Source: Gemmatimonadota bacterium
GTDB taxonomy: Bacteria; Gemmatimonadota; Gemmatimonadetes; Gemmatimonadales; Gemmatimonadaceae
DNA length: 64,000 nt
Assembly (NCBI GenBank): GCA_016719105.1
Contig: JADKAQ010000024.1
Coordinates: forward strand, 38,582 to 102,581
Reading direction: 5' to 3'
Positions 25,878 to 35,739 of the stretch are shown in pieces (position 1 is the first letter of the stretch; each line of letters begins with the position of its first letter). The notes under the pieces are model-generated. The model saw nothing but the letters and a program-made list of their open reading frames with translations, was not told the DNA's origin and did not search any database. The position numbers were made by a program, and so were the translations under genes.

Positions 25878-27599
25878 ATGCGCTCGCTCGCCGCCCGCTC
25901 CTCGCTCCTCCTCCTGGCACTTTCGGCCTGCCGCGGCACCGAGACGCCGCCAGCTGCCAGTGAGGCGTCGCCCGGCAGGAGCGACCAGCGCCCCGCCATC
26001 GTCGCCACCGCCGACTCGGCGATGATCGCCAGCGCCTCCCCCTTCGCCACCGAGGCCGGTCTTGCGGTCCTGCGCCAAGGGGGCAACGCGGTCGACGCCG
26101 CCGTCGCGGTGGCCATGACGCTCGCCGTGACCTATCCCTCGGCCGGCAACCTCGGCGGCGGCGGCTTCATGGTGGCGCGCATCAACGGGACCAACGTCGC
26201 CCTCGACTTCCGCGAGACGGCGCCGGCAGCCGCAACGCGCGACATGTACCTCGACGCCAATGGCCAACCGACCGATCGTTCGGTGACCGGGGCACTCGCC
26301 GCCGGCGTCCCGGGCTCGGTCGCCGGGCTGTACGAGGCGCACAGGAAGTACGGCACGCGCCCGTGGCGTGAGCTGCTGCAGACCGCCATCACACTCGCCG
26401 ACTCGGGCTTCGCCATCGACAGCGCCTTTCGCGATGACGACGAGGGGACGGCCAAGCGCATGGCGCTCGACTCCACGAGCACCGCGCTCTTCCTCGAGAA
26501 CGGCAAGTTCCGCCCGATCGGCTCCTTGTGGCGTGCCCCGGGATTGGCCGCCGCGCTGCGGCGCATCGCCGAACGCGGACGCGACGGCTTCTACACCGGC
26601 GAAACGGCCGACCTCATCGTCGCCAGCATGAAGTCGGGCGGCGGGATCATCAGCAAGGCCGACCTGGCGTCGTATCAGCCTGCGTGGCGCACCCCAGTGG
26701 AGTTCGGCTATCGCGGGCATCGCGTCGTCTCCATGCCCCCCGTCTCGTCAGGCGGACTGACCCTTGCCCTCATCCTCGGCATCGTCGAGGGGAAGGACCT
26801 CGCGTCGCTGGGATGGCGCACGCCGGCGTCGATCCATCTGCTGGCCGAGGCCGAGCGGCGTGCGTTCGTCAGGCGCAACACGCTGCTGGGAGACCCCGCC
26901 TTCGTGAAGATCCCCACCGCCTCGTTCCTGAGTCGCGACACGGCGGCGGCGCTGCGCGCCGAGATCGGCGAGAAGTCGTCGGGAAGCCCGCCGGCGCCGA
27001 CGCCGAAGGAGAAGAAGCACACCACGCACTTCTCCGTGGTCGACGCCATGGGAAACGCCGTGGCCATCACCACCACGATCAACAACAGCTACGGCGCGGC
27101 CTTCACCGTCCCCGGCGCGCAGTTCCTGCTCAACGACGAGATGGACGACTTCACGACGGCGGTGGGAGCGGTGAACCAGATGGGGCTCGTGCAGGGCGAG
27201 GCGAACGCCATCGCCCCGGGGAAGCGCATGCTCTCGAGCATGACGCCCACCATCGTGCTCGACTCGGCGGGGGCGCCGATGCTGGTGACCGGGGCGGCGG
27301 GCGGTGCCTACATCATTACAGCGGTGGCGCACCTCATCGTCAGCGTCATCGACTACGGCAAGCCGTTAGGCGAGGCGATGGCGGCGCCGCAGTTCCATCA
27401 CCAGGACGTCCCCGACTCGCTGCTGGTGGAGCGCGGGGCCTGGGCCGACACGGCGGCAACGGTGATGGCGCCGTTGGGCCACGCCGTGAAGGTGTCGCCG
27501 TGGGGGTCGCTGGCCTGGGTGCAGAGCATCAAGCGGCGAGGGACGGGGTGGGAGGGGGTGAGCGAACCGAGGGGGACGGGGTTGGCGAAGGGGTATTGA
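25878..27599 (+). CDS. ggt: Gamma-glutamyltransferase (Ntn hydrolase), lipoprotein
   Basis: 573 residues, lipobox LLALSAC at residue ~17. GGT hydrolyses glutathione or transfers its glutamyl group outside the cytoplasm. Visible hallmarks: ASASPFATEAGLAVLRQGGNAVDAAVAVA near the N-terminus, GNLGGGGFM, the autoprocessing site ahead of TTHFSVVDAMGNAV with the catalytic Thr (~381), PTIVLDSAGAPMLVTGAAGG and QFHHQ near the end. The precursor would self-cleave into large and small subunits. ATG 25878 is the start with a signal peptide; the open frame upstream runs through the G-rich tract and is not credible. Confidence 0.93.
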   Translation: MRSLAARSSLLLLALSACRGTETPPAASEASPGRSDQRPAIVATADSAMIASASPFATEAGLAVLRQGGNAVDAAVAVAMTLAVTYPSAGNLGGGGFMVARINGTNVALDFRETAPAAATRDMYLDANGQPTDRSVTGALAAGVPGSVAGLYEAHRKYGTRPWRELLQTAITLADSGFAIDSAFRDDDEGTAKRMALDSTSTALFLENGKFRPIGSLWRAPGLAAALRRIAERGRDGFYTGETADLIVASMKSGGGIISKADLASYQPAWRTPVEFGYRGHRVVSMPPVSSGGLTLALILGIVEGKDLASLGWRTPASIHLLAEAERRAFVRRNTLLGDPAFVKIPTASFLSRDTAAALRAEIGEKSSGSPPAPTPKEKKHTTHFSVVDAMGNAVAITTTINNSYGAAFTVPGAQFLLNDEMDDFTTAVGAVNQMGLVQGEANAIAPGKRMLSSMTPTIVLDSAGAPMLVTGAAGGAYIITAVAHLIVSVIDYGKPLGEAMAAPQFHHQDVPDSLLVERGAWADTAATVMAPLGHAVKVSPWGSLAWVQSIKRRGTGWEGVSEPRGTGLAKGY

Positions 27600-27878
27600 G
27601 CGCTCGGCGGGAGCTGAGCGGCGGGCGCGAGCGGAGCGCCGGGCGGGAGCGGCGCGCGCGAGACCGGCGCCACGCTGCCAGCAGATTATGCCGCCTTAAC
27701 GCCGCGCGCCGACCGTCGTCTCCCCGTTCGAAGCGTCGCGACATGGACGCTTGTCAGCCGCCACCGGGCCCGGGGGTGTAGCGACCGATCGATCGTTGTG
27801 ATGCGTCTCACGCGCCCGGCGCGTGGGGGCGTGCATGACGTCGACCGACCCCATCCCCACACCTCAGGAGCCTTCACC
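27600..27878. other. Intergenic leader with hairpin upstream of lipoprotein gene
   Basis: 279 bases with no supported gene. A GC-rich stretch of repeated GCGGGCG/GAGCGG words follows the GGT stop. A perfect stem CACGCGC (27809-27815) / GCGCGTG (27819-27825) with a 3-base loop may end the GGT transcript or sit in the 5' leader of the next gene. Confidence 0.35.
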
Positions 27879-28661
27879 ATGCGTTTCATGCGACCCCTCG
27901 CCCCGTACACCGTCCCGGCGGTACTCGCGCTCCTCGCGACGGTCACGGCGTGCTCCGCAGACTCCACCACCTCCGCCCCGCTGTCCGAAGTCAACAACGC
28001 CCTCGTCAACGCCGACGTGGCGACGGTCACCGTCGAGACGCTCGGCCAGGACGTCGAACTCATGCGAGGCCCCGGCGGCACGTTCGGACTTGGCCTCGCC
28101 GCCGCCCGCGGCAACTTCGAGTGCACCAACGCCGGTCGCGACGGATTGACCATCTCGCGCATCTGTACCTACAAGGATGCGGCAGGGAACGTGCAGAGCG
28201 CTTACGATTCGCTCACCACCGCGTCGGTCTCGGTCCGCGCTTCTGTGGAAGGGACGATCGCCCGGGAACGGGTGACCATGACGGTCGACCGCAACGCCGA
28301 GTTCACCGTCTCGGGGCTCGTGGGGCAGGAGACCAAGGCGACGTGGAACGGGACGGGGAGCGGGACCATCTCCCGCGTCCGGACTACCGAGGACGGGAGC
28401 ACGCGGCAGTACGACATGACCTTCACGGTCAAGCGCGACAACGTCGTGATCCCCGTCCCCCGCACCGCCACCAGCTGGCCCCTCTCCGGAACCGTGACCA
28501 AGAAGTACACCGTGGTCATCACCGGCGGACCTAACGATGGCAAGTCCGTGACCCGCGAGGTCGTGATCACCTTCAACGGGACCTCGACGCCCACCGCCAC
28601 GATCAACGGCGAGCCCTGGGAGCTGGACCTGGCCAACCGCGGTCGGCGGAAGAAGCCGTAG
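27879..28661 (+). CDS. Lipoprotein of unknown function
   Basis: 260 residues from ATG 27879, with CAGGAG eight bases upstream. Lipobox TVTACS near residue 22. The mature part is beta-rich and Thr-rich; two cysteines (FECTNAG, RICTYKD) could form a disulfide. DGLTISRICTYKDAAGNVQSAYD and TKKYTVVITGGPNDGKSVTREVVITFNGT resemble hypothetical lipoproteins frequent in Gemmatimonadota, but I do not recognise a named domain. It ends in a basic tail (RGRRKKP). Confidence 0.7.
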   Translation: MRFMRPLAPYTVPAVLALLATVTACSADSTTSAPLSEVNNALVNADVATVTVETLGQDVELMRGPGGTFGLGLAAARGNFECTNAGRDGLTISRICTYKDAAGNVQSAYDSLTTASVSVRASVEGTIARERVTMTVDRNAEFTVSGLVGQETKATWNGTGSGTISRVRTTEDGSTRQYDMTFTVKRDNVVIPVPRTATSWPLSGTVTKKYTVVITGGPNDGKSVTREVVITFNGTSTPTATINGEPWELDLANRGRRKKP

Positions 28662-28673
28662 GTTGTGGTGGAC

Positions 28674-28728
28674 GCTGGGGTCAGAGCCAGGCTTTGACCC
28701 CAGCTCTGACCCCAGCTCTGACCCCGGC
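28674..28728. repeat. TGGGGTCAG-family cluster, copy 3
   Basis: GCTGGGGTCAGAGCC (28674-28688) pairs with 28690-28704 over 14 of 15 positions, followed by two more direct units TCTGACCCCAGC / TCTGACCCCGGC. It lies between convergent genes, as do copies 1 and 2. Confidence 0.75.
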
Positions 28729-28742
28729 CGGTCCCTAGCCGG

Positions 28743-29417
28743 CTAGACCGCCCGCCGAGCCAGCAGCCCCGCGCGACAGCGCATCGCCGCGAAGACGAAC
28801 CAGCAGCAGATCCCTAGCCACTTGAGCCCGTCCTCGAAGAGATAGTTCCAGTGACCGAGGCGCCCGAGGTACTTGTCGAGCACCACGTCGACCGAGGCCG
28901 ACGCAGCCAGCATCCCAACCGCGACAAACACGAAGAGGGCGCCGTGCTCGAGGATGCGCCCCCAGAACGCCACGAAGTAGGCGACGAACGCCACGAGCAG
29001 TGCGGCGTACACGACCGCCTCGGGGATGCCGAGATAGGTGGGGGCGAGCGCCTCGTGGAACTGAAAGAGATCGTCGAGCGCCAGGTACGCGGAGAGCGCC
29101 CCCCCGCCGAGCGCGAAGCGCGCATCGTCCGGCCGCCCCTGCGTCCGAAAGACGTTGGCCGAGAAGAGCCAGATGGTCGCGCTGGTCCACCAGAGCAGGA
29201 CGCCGAGGCTGGAGAGCACACCGGCCAGCGGATGAACCTCGCCGATGGCGGCGACGTCGCGCGTCATCAGTTGGACTTCGATTCCGAGCACGACGCTGGC
29301 GGCGGCGACCAGCGCGATCGGCACGAAGCCGACCGACACCGCCGGCCACACCGCCGGGCGCGCGGAGTCGACGAGCGAGCGAATGGAGGGGAGCGTCAGC
29401 CGGGCGCGCGTGGGCAT
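28743..29417 (-). CDS. Polytopic membrane protein, unknown function
   Basis: 224 residues with about six hydrophobic segments (VGFVPIALVAAASVVLGI; LAGVLSSLGVLLWWTSATIWLF; VYAALLVAFVAYFVAFW; ALFVFVAVGMLAASASV; GICCWFVFAAM). Conserved-looking polar motifs lie near the membrane: DDLFQFHEALAP and NYLFEDGLKWLG. I do not recognise the family. It is monocistronic by position, convergent with the lipoprotein gene. Confidence 0.6.
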   Translation of the reverse strand: MPTRARLTLPSIRSLVDSARPAVWPAVSVGFVPIALVAAASVVLGIEVQLMTRDVAAIGEVHPLAGVLSSLGVLLWWTSATIWLFSANVFRTQGRPDDARFALGGGALSAYLALDDLFQFHEALAPTYLGIPEAVVYAALLVAFVAYFVAFWGRILEHGALFVFVAVGMLAASASVDVVLDKYLGRLGHWNYLFEDGLKWLGICCWFVFAAMRCRAGLLARRAV

Positions 29418-29585
29418 GCGGTCGTGTGCAACGATGGCGTGTCGCGACTAACTCTGCGACACATGCCGCCTGTTCCCGACCCCGAGCCGCTCCACCCCGG
29501 GCCCTGACCCGGTTTCGACTCCAGTCCTAATCCAGGCGTCGCTCCTCCCCCAGCCGCAACACACGAGCGCCCGACACGGCTCCCC

Positions 29586-30410
29586 TCACTCCACCAACTC
29601 GCCCCCCCACACGGCCGGATCCACATCGGCGATGGTTTGCGTCAGCGTCCACGAATGTCCCGCCAGGTCGCGAACAACCGCCTGGCGTTCGCCGTACGGC
29701 ATGTCGGCCGGTTCGTTGACACCGCTCCCTCCCGCGGCAAGGGCGCGTGCATACACGGCGTCGACATCCGGCACGCGCACCATCAGGGTGGCGGGTGGGC
29801 GTCCCCCCGTGGGCGGGACAGCGTCCGCGTCCCACGCGGCGACGACCACGGCGCCGGTGCCGAGCGTGAGCTGCACGCGCTCCCCCGGAATGCGCAGGCG
29901 TTCCCGGCATCCCAGCACGTCGCGCAACCAGCGCACCGCGCCATCCAACTGCGGATAGCTGCGCACCGGGATCACGTACGCGTCGGGAATGGAGCGATTG
30001 TGCGGCAGGCGCGCGGCGGCCGACGCGTGCTCCCCCGGCACACAGACAAACCGCAGCGTGTTGCCGTCCGGATCGTCGACGTAGAACTCGCGCGTCCCCC
30101 AACTCTGGTCGATCGGCCCCTCGTGCACCATCGTCGGCGCGTCGGGGTTGCCCGGCGTGACGAGCCCGCGTGCGCGCAATGTTCGAGCGATCACATCGAC
30201 GTCGTCACATTCGATCGCGATGGCCTGCCCGAACTCGCCATCTCCTCGGTGGCTGGAGAGATAGACCCGCTCCCCTTCCCGCTCGAGGGCGCAGAACGCC
30301 GGGTCGGCGACCGCGTCGTCACCACCGATGCACGTGAAGTCGAGCACGTTCGTGTAGAACGCCAGCGACGTGGCCATGTGGCGGCAGCGAATGGTCGGGA
30401 TGATGGGCAT
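29586..30410 (-). CDS. Protein with two fused VOC (glyoxalase/bleomycin-resistance) domains
   Basis: 274 residues. Domain 1 (1-~125) starts IPTIRCRHMATSLAFYTNVLDF and ends EFYVDDPDGNTLRFV; domain 2 (~140-274) has YVIPVRSYPQLDGAVRWLRDVLG and ends ERQAVVRDLAGHSWTLTQ. Each domain keeps a His/Glu set typical of VOC metal sites in part only. Such proteins may be isomerases, dioxygenases or antibiotic-binding proteins; no specific substrate can be named. ATG 30410 was chosen because upstream sequence is Arg-rich and unlike the family. Confidence 0.8.
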   Translation of the reverse strand: MPIIPTIRCRHMATSLAFYTNVLDFTCIGGDDAVADPAFCALEREGERVYLSSHRGDGEFGQAIAIECDDVDVIARTLRARGLVTPGNPDAPTMVHEGPIDQSWGTREFYVDDPDGNTLRFVCVPGEHASAAARLPHNRSIPDAYVIPVRSYPQLDGAVRWLRDVLGCRERLRIPGERVQLTLGTGAVVVAAWDADAVPPTGGRPPATLMVRVPDVDAVYARALAAGGSGVNEPADMPYGERQAVVRDLAGHSWTLTQTIADVDPAVWGGELVE

Positions 30411-30618
30411 GCGAGGAACACGGTGCCGAAGCGAAGCGGCCAGGGAGACAGCGCCACGCGATCCGGAATGGAGCGATCCCGGCCGCTTCGTCATTTGAGC
30501 GCGCGGCGCGGCAATGTTCAAGAGGCACGCCGTCTGCGCGCGCATCGAAGGCGCGCGCCTCGAACTCGCGCGCATCGAGCGCCCACACGCCGGCGCGCGA
30601 GCGCACGCAGCGCCGCGC

Positions 30619-31950
30619 TCAGTGCGTCACCGCCCCCGCTTCCACCGCCGATGCGTCCTGCACCGTCCTGGGCCGGGATCCGGGATGGAAACCCAGCAGC
30701 TGCAACATGACGAGGAAGGCCACCGTGTAGGCGATCGCCACCCAGTACCCCTTGCGCAGGTAGTCCTTGGTGTCGCGCATCTCGGGATAGCTGTTCGACA
30801 GCGCCACCCCGGACGACGACCCGAACCAGACCATCGAGCCGCCGAAGCCGACCGCGTAGGCGAGGAAGCCCCAGTCGTATCCCCCCTGCTTGAGGGCGAG
30901 GGCGGTGAGCGGAATGTTGTCGAAGACGGCGGAGATGAAGCCGAGTCCAAAGGCCGTCTGCCAGGAGGCCGTGGGGAGCTTCTCCACCGGCATCATGCTG
31001 GCGCAGAGCACCAGCGAGAGAAGGAACAGGGAGCCCTGCACCGTCTCCGGCAGCAGCTTCCACTCGGGCTTGCGCAGCCCGGCGGTAGCCAGGATGGCCA
31101 CCCAGACGGCGGCGCCAAGGAACGGGGCCAGGTCGGAGATCTCGTGGAACCGCGTGTTGATCACGACGTTCACAGCGATGGCCAGCGCCAGGATGCTCAA
31201 CACGACACCCACGCGCGTCCAGTCGATGCGGACGTCCGAGCTCGGGTCGGCCTGGATGGGCTGGTACTTCTGCTGCGTCATCGAGAGTGGGATGCCGAAG
31301 ATGACGACCGCGACGACGGTGCCGACGATGGCCTCGATGACTTCCAGCGGGCTGATCCCGGCGATCCACATCATCGTCGTCGTCGTATCGCCCACCACGC
31401 TGAAGGCGCCGCCCGCGTTCGAGGCGGCGACGAGTCCCGCCAGGTAGCCAACGTGCACCTTCCCCTTGAACACTGTGCGCGCCACCGCCCCGCCAATCAG
31501 CGCTGCGGCGATGTTGTCGAGAAAGCTCGAGAGAAAGGCCACCGCCACGAGCAGGACGAAGGCCCCCTTCCAGTCATCGGGGAGGAAGCGTGGCAGCATC
31601 CCCGGCACCCCGCTCTCCTCGAAGTGCCTGGCGAGGAGGGCGAAGCCCATGAGCAGGAGAAAGAGATTCGAGAGAATCACCCACTCGTGCCCAAGGTGAC
31701 GGACGAAGCCGCCGACTCCGGCACCCGCCACAAAGGGGGAGAAGAGGATCTTGTAGATGGCGAGCACGGTCGCGCCGGTCACGCCGATCTTGAACGTGTG
31801 GTGGTGAAAGAGGCCGACGCCGGCCAGCACCAGGGCGAAGATGATGAACTCGACCGGGATGGGGCCGACGGCGGGACCAGCGAAGGCCGCTGCCGATGCC
31901 GTGGCCGGGAGGGAGAGGAGCAGGACCGCCGCGAAACGCAGGGCGCGCAT
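30619..31950 (-). CDS. NhaD-like Na+/H+ antiporter / citrate-transporter-like membrane protein
   Basis: 443 residues with 11-12 membrane spans after a possible signal (RFAAVLLLSLPATASAA). Typical of the ion-transporter superfamily branch with NhaD and CitMHS: FLSSFLDNIAAALIGG, ASNAGGAFSVVGDTTTTMMW, and the second-half repeat FISAVFDNIPLTALAL with YAVGFGGSMVWFGSSSGVAL. These paired re-entrant SxxDN motifs bind the transported cation. Likely function is sodium extrusion and pH balance at the inner membrane. ATG 31950; an in-frame GTG lies two codons upstream. Confidence 0.82.
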   Translation of the reverse strand: MRALRFAAVLLLSLPATASAAAFAGPAVGPIPVEFIIFALVLAGVGLFHHHTFKIGVTGATVLAIYKILFSPFVAGAGVGGFVRHLGHEWVILSNLFLLLMGFALLARHFEESGVPGMLPRFLPDDWKGAFVLLVAVAFLSSFLDNIAAALIGGAVARTVFKGKVHVGYLAGLVAASNAGGAFSVVGDTTTTMMWIAGISPLEVIEAIVGTVVAVVIFGIPLSMTQQKYQPIQADPSSDVRIDWTRVGVVLSILALAIAVNVVINTRFHEISDLAPFLGAAVWVAILATAGLRKPEWKLLPETVQGSLFLLSLVLCASMMPVEKLPTASWQTAFGLGFISAVFDNIPLTALALKQGGYDWGFLAYAVGFGGSMVWFGSSSGVALSNSYPEMRDTKDYLRKGYWVAIAYTVAFLVMLQLLGFHPGSRPRTVQDASAVEAGAVTH

Positions 31951-32021
31951 AATCACGTGGAAAGGACCGCGCGTGGTGCCTGGCGCGGATGGGTTGAGGA
32001 GAGAGTGTTGCGATATATCGG

Positions 32022-34514
32022 TTACGTCGCCCGACCGTCGCCCGCCGTCGCCGTCACCTGCCAGATGAGGCGCGCATAGTCGCTCACCGTGCGGTCGCTC
32101 GAGTATCGCCCCATGCGGGCGACGTTCAGCACGGCACGCCGTGCCCATTCGTCCGGCCGATCATAGAGTGCATCGACACGTTCCTGGCACGCGACGTAGG
32201 AGGCGAAGTCGCCTAACAACAGGTACTGGTCTCCGCCCGCGGTCAGTCGCTCGAACACCTCGCGGAAGCGCGACGGCTCCGACGACGAGAAGTACCCCGA
32301 TGCGATCATGTCCAGCGCCTGTCGTACCTCGCTGTTGGCGTCATACACGTTCCACGGGTTGTATCCTGCCGCGCGCCGTTCGGCGACCTCCGCGGCCGTC
32401 ATGCCGAAGATGAAGATGTTCTCGTCGCCCACGTCCTGCGCCATCTCCAGCGTGGCGCCGTCCAGCGTGCCGATGGTGAGGGCGCCGTTCAGCGCCAGCT
32501 TCATGTTCCCCGTCCCCGACGCCTCGGTCCCGGCCGTCGAGATCTGCTCCGAGAGGTCGCACGCGGGAATGATGATCTCGGCGTTCGACACGTTGTAGTT
32601 GGGGATGAAGACGACCTTGAGCAGGTCGTCGATCGCCGGATCGTGGTTCACCACGTCGGCCACGCCGTGGATGAGGCGAATCACGAGCTTGGCGAAGGCG
32701 TAACCGGGGGCCGCCTTGCCGCTGAAGATCACCGTGCGCGGGACGAGTCCCTCCACACGTCCCGAGCGAATGCGATTGTAGCGTGTGATGACGTGCAGCA
32801 CGTTGAGCAGCTGCCGTTTGTATTCGTGCATCCGCTTGACCTGGATGTCGAACAGCGACTCGACGGACACGGCCAGGCCGACCCGGTCGCGAATCAGCGC
32901 CTGCAGTCGTTGTTTGTTTGCCGCCTTGGCCAGCAGGAAGCGCCCGCGGAACGTCGCATCCTCCGCGAGCGGCTCCAGGCGCTCCAGCTGCCGCAGGTCG
33001 GTGACCCACCCATCGCCGATGTGCTCCGTGATGAGCGCCGACAATTCCGGGTTGGCGTGATGCAGCCAACGGCGCGGGGTAATGCCGTTGGTGATGTTCA
33101 CGAACGCGTCCGGGCGTATCGCGTGAAAGTCGGCGAAGACGCTGGTGCGCATCAAGTCAGTGTGCAACTGCGACACGCCGTTGATGCGGTGGCTGCCGAT
33201 GATCGCGAGGTTGGCCATGCGAATACGCCGCCCCCCTTCCTCGTCGACAATCGACATGCGGCGGATGCGCTCGATATGGGTCGGATGGAGCCGGCGCACC
33301 TCGTCGAGGAAGCGCTGGTTGATCTCGTAGATGATCTCCAGGTGCCGCGGGAGCACCCGTTCGAAGAGCGACGCCGGCCACGTCTCCAGCGCCTCGGGCA
33401 TCAGCGTGTGGTTGGTGTAGGCAAAGGTGCGCCGCGTGATCTCCCAGGCCCGCTCCCACTCCACATCGTGCTCGTCCACCAGCAGGCGCATCAACTCGGG
33501 AATGCCGATCGCCGGATGCGTGTCGTTGAGCTGGATGGCGACGTGATCGGGAAAGGCGTCGAACGGCTCCTTCGTGGCCAGGAAGCGCTGGACGATGTCC
33601 TGCAGCGAGGCCGAAACGAAGAAGTACTGCTGCTTGAGCCGCAGCTCGCGCCCCACCTGCGTCGAGTCATCCGGATAGAGGACCTTGGACAGGTTCTCGG
33701 ATTCGGTCTTCTGCTCGACGGCCTTGAAGTAGTTCCCTTCGTTGAACCGCTGCAGGTTGAAGTCGCGCGTCGCCTTGGCCGACCAGAGTCGGAGGTTGTT
33801 GACGGTGGCGGTGTCATAGCCCGGCACCGGCGTGTCGTAGGCCATGGCGAAGACCGTCTCGGCGTCCACCCACCGAGCCCGCTGGCGGCCACGCTCGTCG
33901 GGGATGTGCACCGTGCGTCCACCAAATCTCACCGGGTACAGCACCTCCGGGCGCGGCAGCTCCCACGGGATGCCGTAGCGGAGCCAGGTATCGGGATGCT
34001 CCACCTGCGCCCCGCCTTCGATCGCCTGATAGAACAGGCCGTACTCGTAGCGAATGCCGTAGCCCGTCCCCGGCAGCGACAACGTGGCCATGGAATCGAG
34101 GATGCACGCCGCCAGTCGCCCCAGCCCGCCGTTGCCGAGTGCCGCGTCCTGCTCGATGGCCCGCACATCGTCGAGGTCGACGTCGAGGTCGGCCAGCGCC
34201 TCGTGGAAGCCGGCGTCGAGTCCGATGTTGAGGAGGCTGTTGGACAGCAGCCGCCCCGTGAGGAATTCGGCCGAGAGATAGTAGACGCGCTTGCCGGGCC
34301 GCGCGTTGGCCACGTGCATCGACTTCATCCACTGCTCGATCAGACAATCGCGCACCGCAAGCGCCGTGGCGTGGAACCAGTCGCGCGGCGTCGCCGTGAC
34401 GCGGTCCTTGCCGAGCGAATAGAGGAGGCGGTTGGTGATCGACCGGCGCAGCGAATCGTGGTCGCGTCCGGGCCCTTCGCCCTCGAATGCGGTCGGAGAT
34501 ACGGAGGTCGTCAT
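32022..34514 (-). CDS. glgP: Glycogen/starch phosphorylase
   Basis: 830 residues, full length for the GT35 family. It phosphorolyses alpha-1,4 glucans to glucose 1-phosphate with pyridoxal phosphate. Landmarks: VYYLSAEFLTGRLL, AALGNGGLGRLAACILDS, GIRYEYGLFYQ, IQLNDTHPAI, MANLAIIGSHRINGVS, NITNGITPRRWL, KRMHEYKRQLLN, and the PLP-binding EASGTGNMKLALNGALTIG (Lys ~669). It provides the intracellular arm of the glucan use also suggested by the pullulanase at 7-9.8 kb. It stands alone between the antiporter and a hydrolase operon. Confidence 0.96.
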   Translation of the reverse strand: MTTSVSPTAFEGEGPGRDHDSLRRSITNRLLYSLGKDRVTATPRDWFHATALAVRDCLIEQWMKSMHVANARPGKRVYYLSAEFLTGRLLSNSLLNIGLDAGFHEALADLDVDLDDVRAIEQDAALGNGGLGRLAACILDSMATLSLPGTGYGIRYEYGLFYQAIEGGAQVEHPDTWLRYGIPWELPRPEVLYPVRFGGRTVHIPDERGRQRARWVDAETVFAMAYDTPVPGYDTATVNNLRLWSAKATRDFNLQRFNEGNYFKAVEQKTESENLSKVLYPDDSTQVGRELRLKQQYFFVSASLQDIVQRFLATKEPFDAFPDHVAIQLNDTHPAIGIPELMRLLVDEHDVEWERAWEITRRTFAYTNHTLMPEALETWPASLFERVLPRHLEIIYEINQRFLDEVRRLHPTHIERIRRMSIVDEEGGRRIRMANLAIIGSHRINGVSQLHTDLMRTSVFADFHAIRPDAFVNITNGITPRRWLHHANPELSALITEHIGDGWVTDLRQLERLEPLAEDATFRGRFLLAKAANKQRLQALIRDRVGLAVSVESLFDIQVKRMHEYKRQLLNVLHVITRYNRIRSGRVEGLVPRTVIFSGKAAPGYAFAKLVIRLIHGVADVVNHDPAIDDLLKVVFIPNYNVSNAEIIIPACDLSEQISTAGTEASGTGNMKLALNGALTIGTLDGATLEMAQDVGDENIFIFGMTAAEVAERRAAGYNPWNVYDANSEVRQALDMIASGYFSSSEPSRFREVFERLTAGGDQYLLLGDFASYVACQERVDALYDRPDEWARRAVLNVARMGRYSSDRTVSDYARLIWQVTATAGDGRAT

Positions 34515-34599
34515 GGATTGAACCTAGTAATCGTGCCGGTCAGGACACACGTCGCGGCTCCCCACTGGCGCCCGGTCCGCGCCGTCGCGCCCGCGCCGG

Positions 34600-35730
34600 C
34601 TACGGCCGCGGAAAGACCACCCGTCCCCCCGCCAGCGGCAATACCTCGTTCACCAGCGTCATCAGGAAGTGCCCAGGCTCCTCGATCATCGGGAGGTGCC
34701 CGCTGCGCTCGAAGGTCACCAGCGTCTTGCGCGGCGCCTCGATCTGCCGAAAGTAAGCTTCGGCCGGTGCGTACGCGGTGAGCAGGTCCCAGCGCCCCTG
34801 GATGATCACGACCGGGACCTTCACCGAGCGGACCGTCGTGCGAAAGTCGAAGGCGGCCAGCTCGCCGAGCAGCTTGCCGCCAGCCCAGCTTCCGTTGCGG
34901 CTGTTGGCCGCGATGTCCTCCGGCGTGTACTCCGGCCCCCAGTCGCCGATCTCGAACATCAGGTCGCTCGTCGGGACGCCGTACCAGAGCCCGTTGTACA
35001 ACGTCCCCCACTTCCGCGCCAGCATCGCCTTGGCGAGGTCGAAGCGCCCATCGGCAGCGGGATAGGGGGCGATGCTGTCGAGTTCGCGCACCCCGTCCAT
35101 GTTTCCTGCCTTTAGTGCCCGTTCACGGGCCCCCACCCAGATGTCGTGCTCGGCCGCGGTGGCGACCACCTGCCCGATCCCGACGTAGGCGTGCATCAGC
35201 TCCGGGCGACGGCTGGCGAGCGTGAGGCCGACCATGCTCCCCCAGGAGTGCCCCATCACCACGATCTTGCGCTGCCCGAAGCGACGCGCCAGCAGCTCCG
35301 ACAGCTCGGCCGCGTCCTGCACGATGCGGTCGAGGGAGAGGGTGGGATAGACGGTCGCCGAGTCGTGCGTGAGTGCGTTCTTCCCTACCCCGCGCTGGTC
35401 CCACTGCACGACGGTGAAGTAGTCCTCGATGGGGCGCTGCCAGAGCCAGCGCTGCGGCATCTCCGGCGAGCCAGGGCCGCCGTGAATGAAGAGCAGCACC
35501 GGGTTCTGCCGGTTCTGACCGCGAATCGAGATCCACTGCTTGAGTCCCCCGAGCTCGACCTGCTCCAGCGACTCGATTCCTTCGGGGGTCCGCACCTTTT
35601 GCAGCTGCGCGAGTCGCCCGGTGATGTAGGGGCGTTCGGGGACGGGCTGGCCCGATTGGGCGCGGGCCGTCGCAGAGGGCGGGAGGGCGGCCGCCGTGAG
35701 GGCGAGCGTGATGAGGAGTCGGGTATGCAT
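34600..35730 (-). CDS. Exported alpha/beta-hydrolase, proline iminopeptidase-like (S33)
   Basis: 376 residues. Signal peptide LLITLALTAAALPPSATARAQ. HGGPG oxyanion motif (LLFIHGGPGSPE), nucleophile elbow GHSWGSMVGL, an inserted lid domain, acid Asp in IIQGRWDLLT and base His in FERSGHLPMIEEP. These features match S33 peptidases, which cut N-terminal proline or act on small esters. Translation starts at ATG 35730 or GTG 35736, only a few bases after the stop of the dCMP deaminase gene, so the two are co-transcribed. Confidence 0.85.
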   Translation of the reverse strand: MHTRLLITLALTAAALPPSATARAQSGQPVPERPYITGRLAQLQKVRTPEGIESLEQVELGGLKQWISIRGQNRQNPVLLFIHGGPGSPEMPQRWLWQRPIEDYFTVVQWDQRGVGKNALTHDSATVYPTLSLDRIVQDAAELSELLARRFGQRKIVVMGHSWGSMVGLTLASRRPELMHAYVGIGQVVATAAEHDIWVGARERALKAGNMDGVRELDSIAPYPAADGRFDLAKAMLARKWGTLYNGLWYGVPTSDLMFEIGDWGPEYTPEDIAANSRNGSWAGGKLLGELAAFDFRTTVRSVKVPVVIIQGRWDLLTAYAPAEAYFRQIEAPRKTLVTFERSGHLPMIEEPGHFLMTLVNEVLPLAGGRVVFPRP

Positions 35731-35739
35731 CGTCACGTG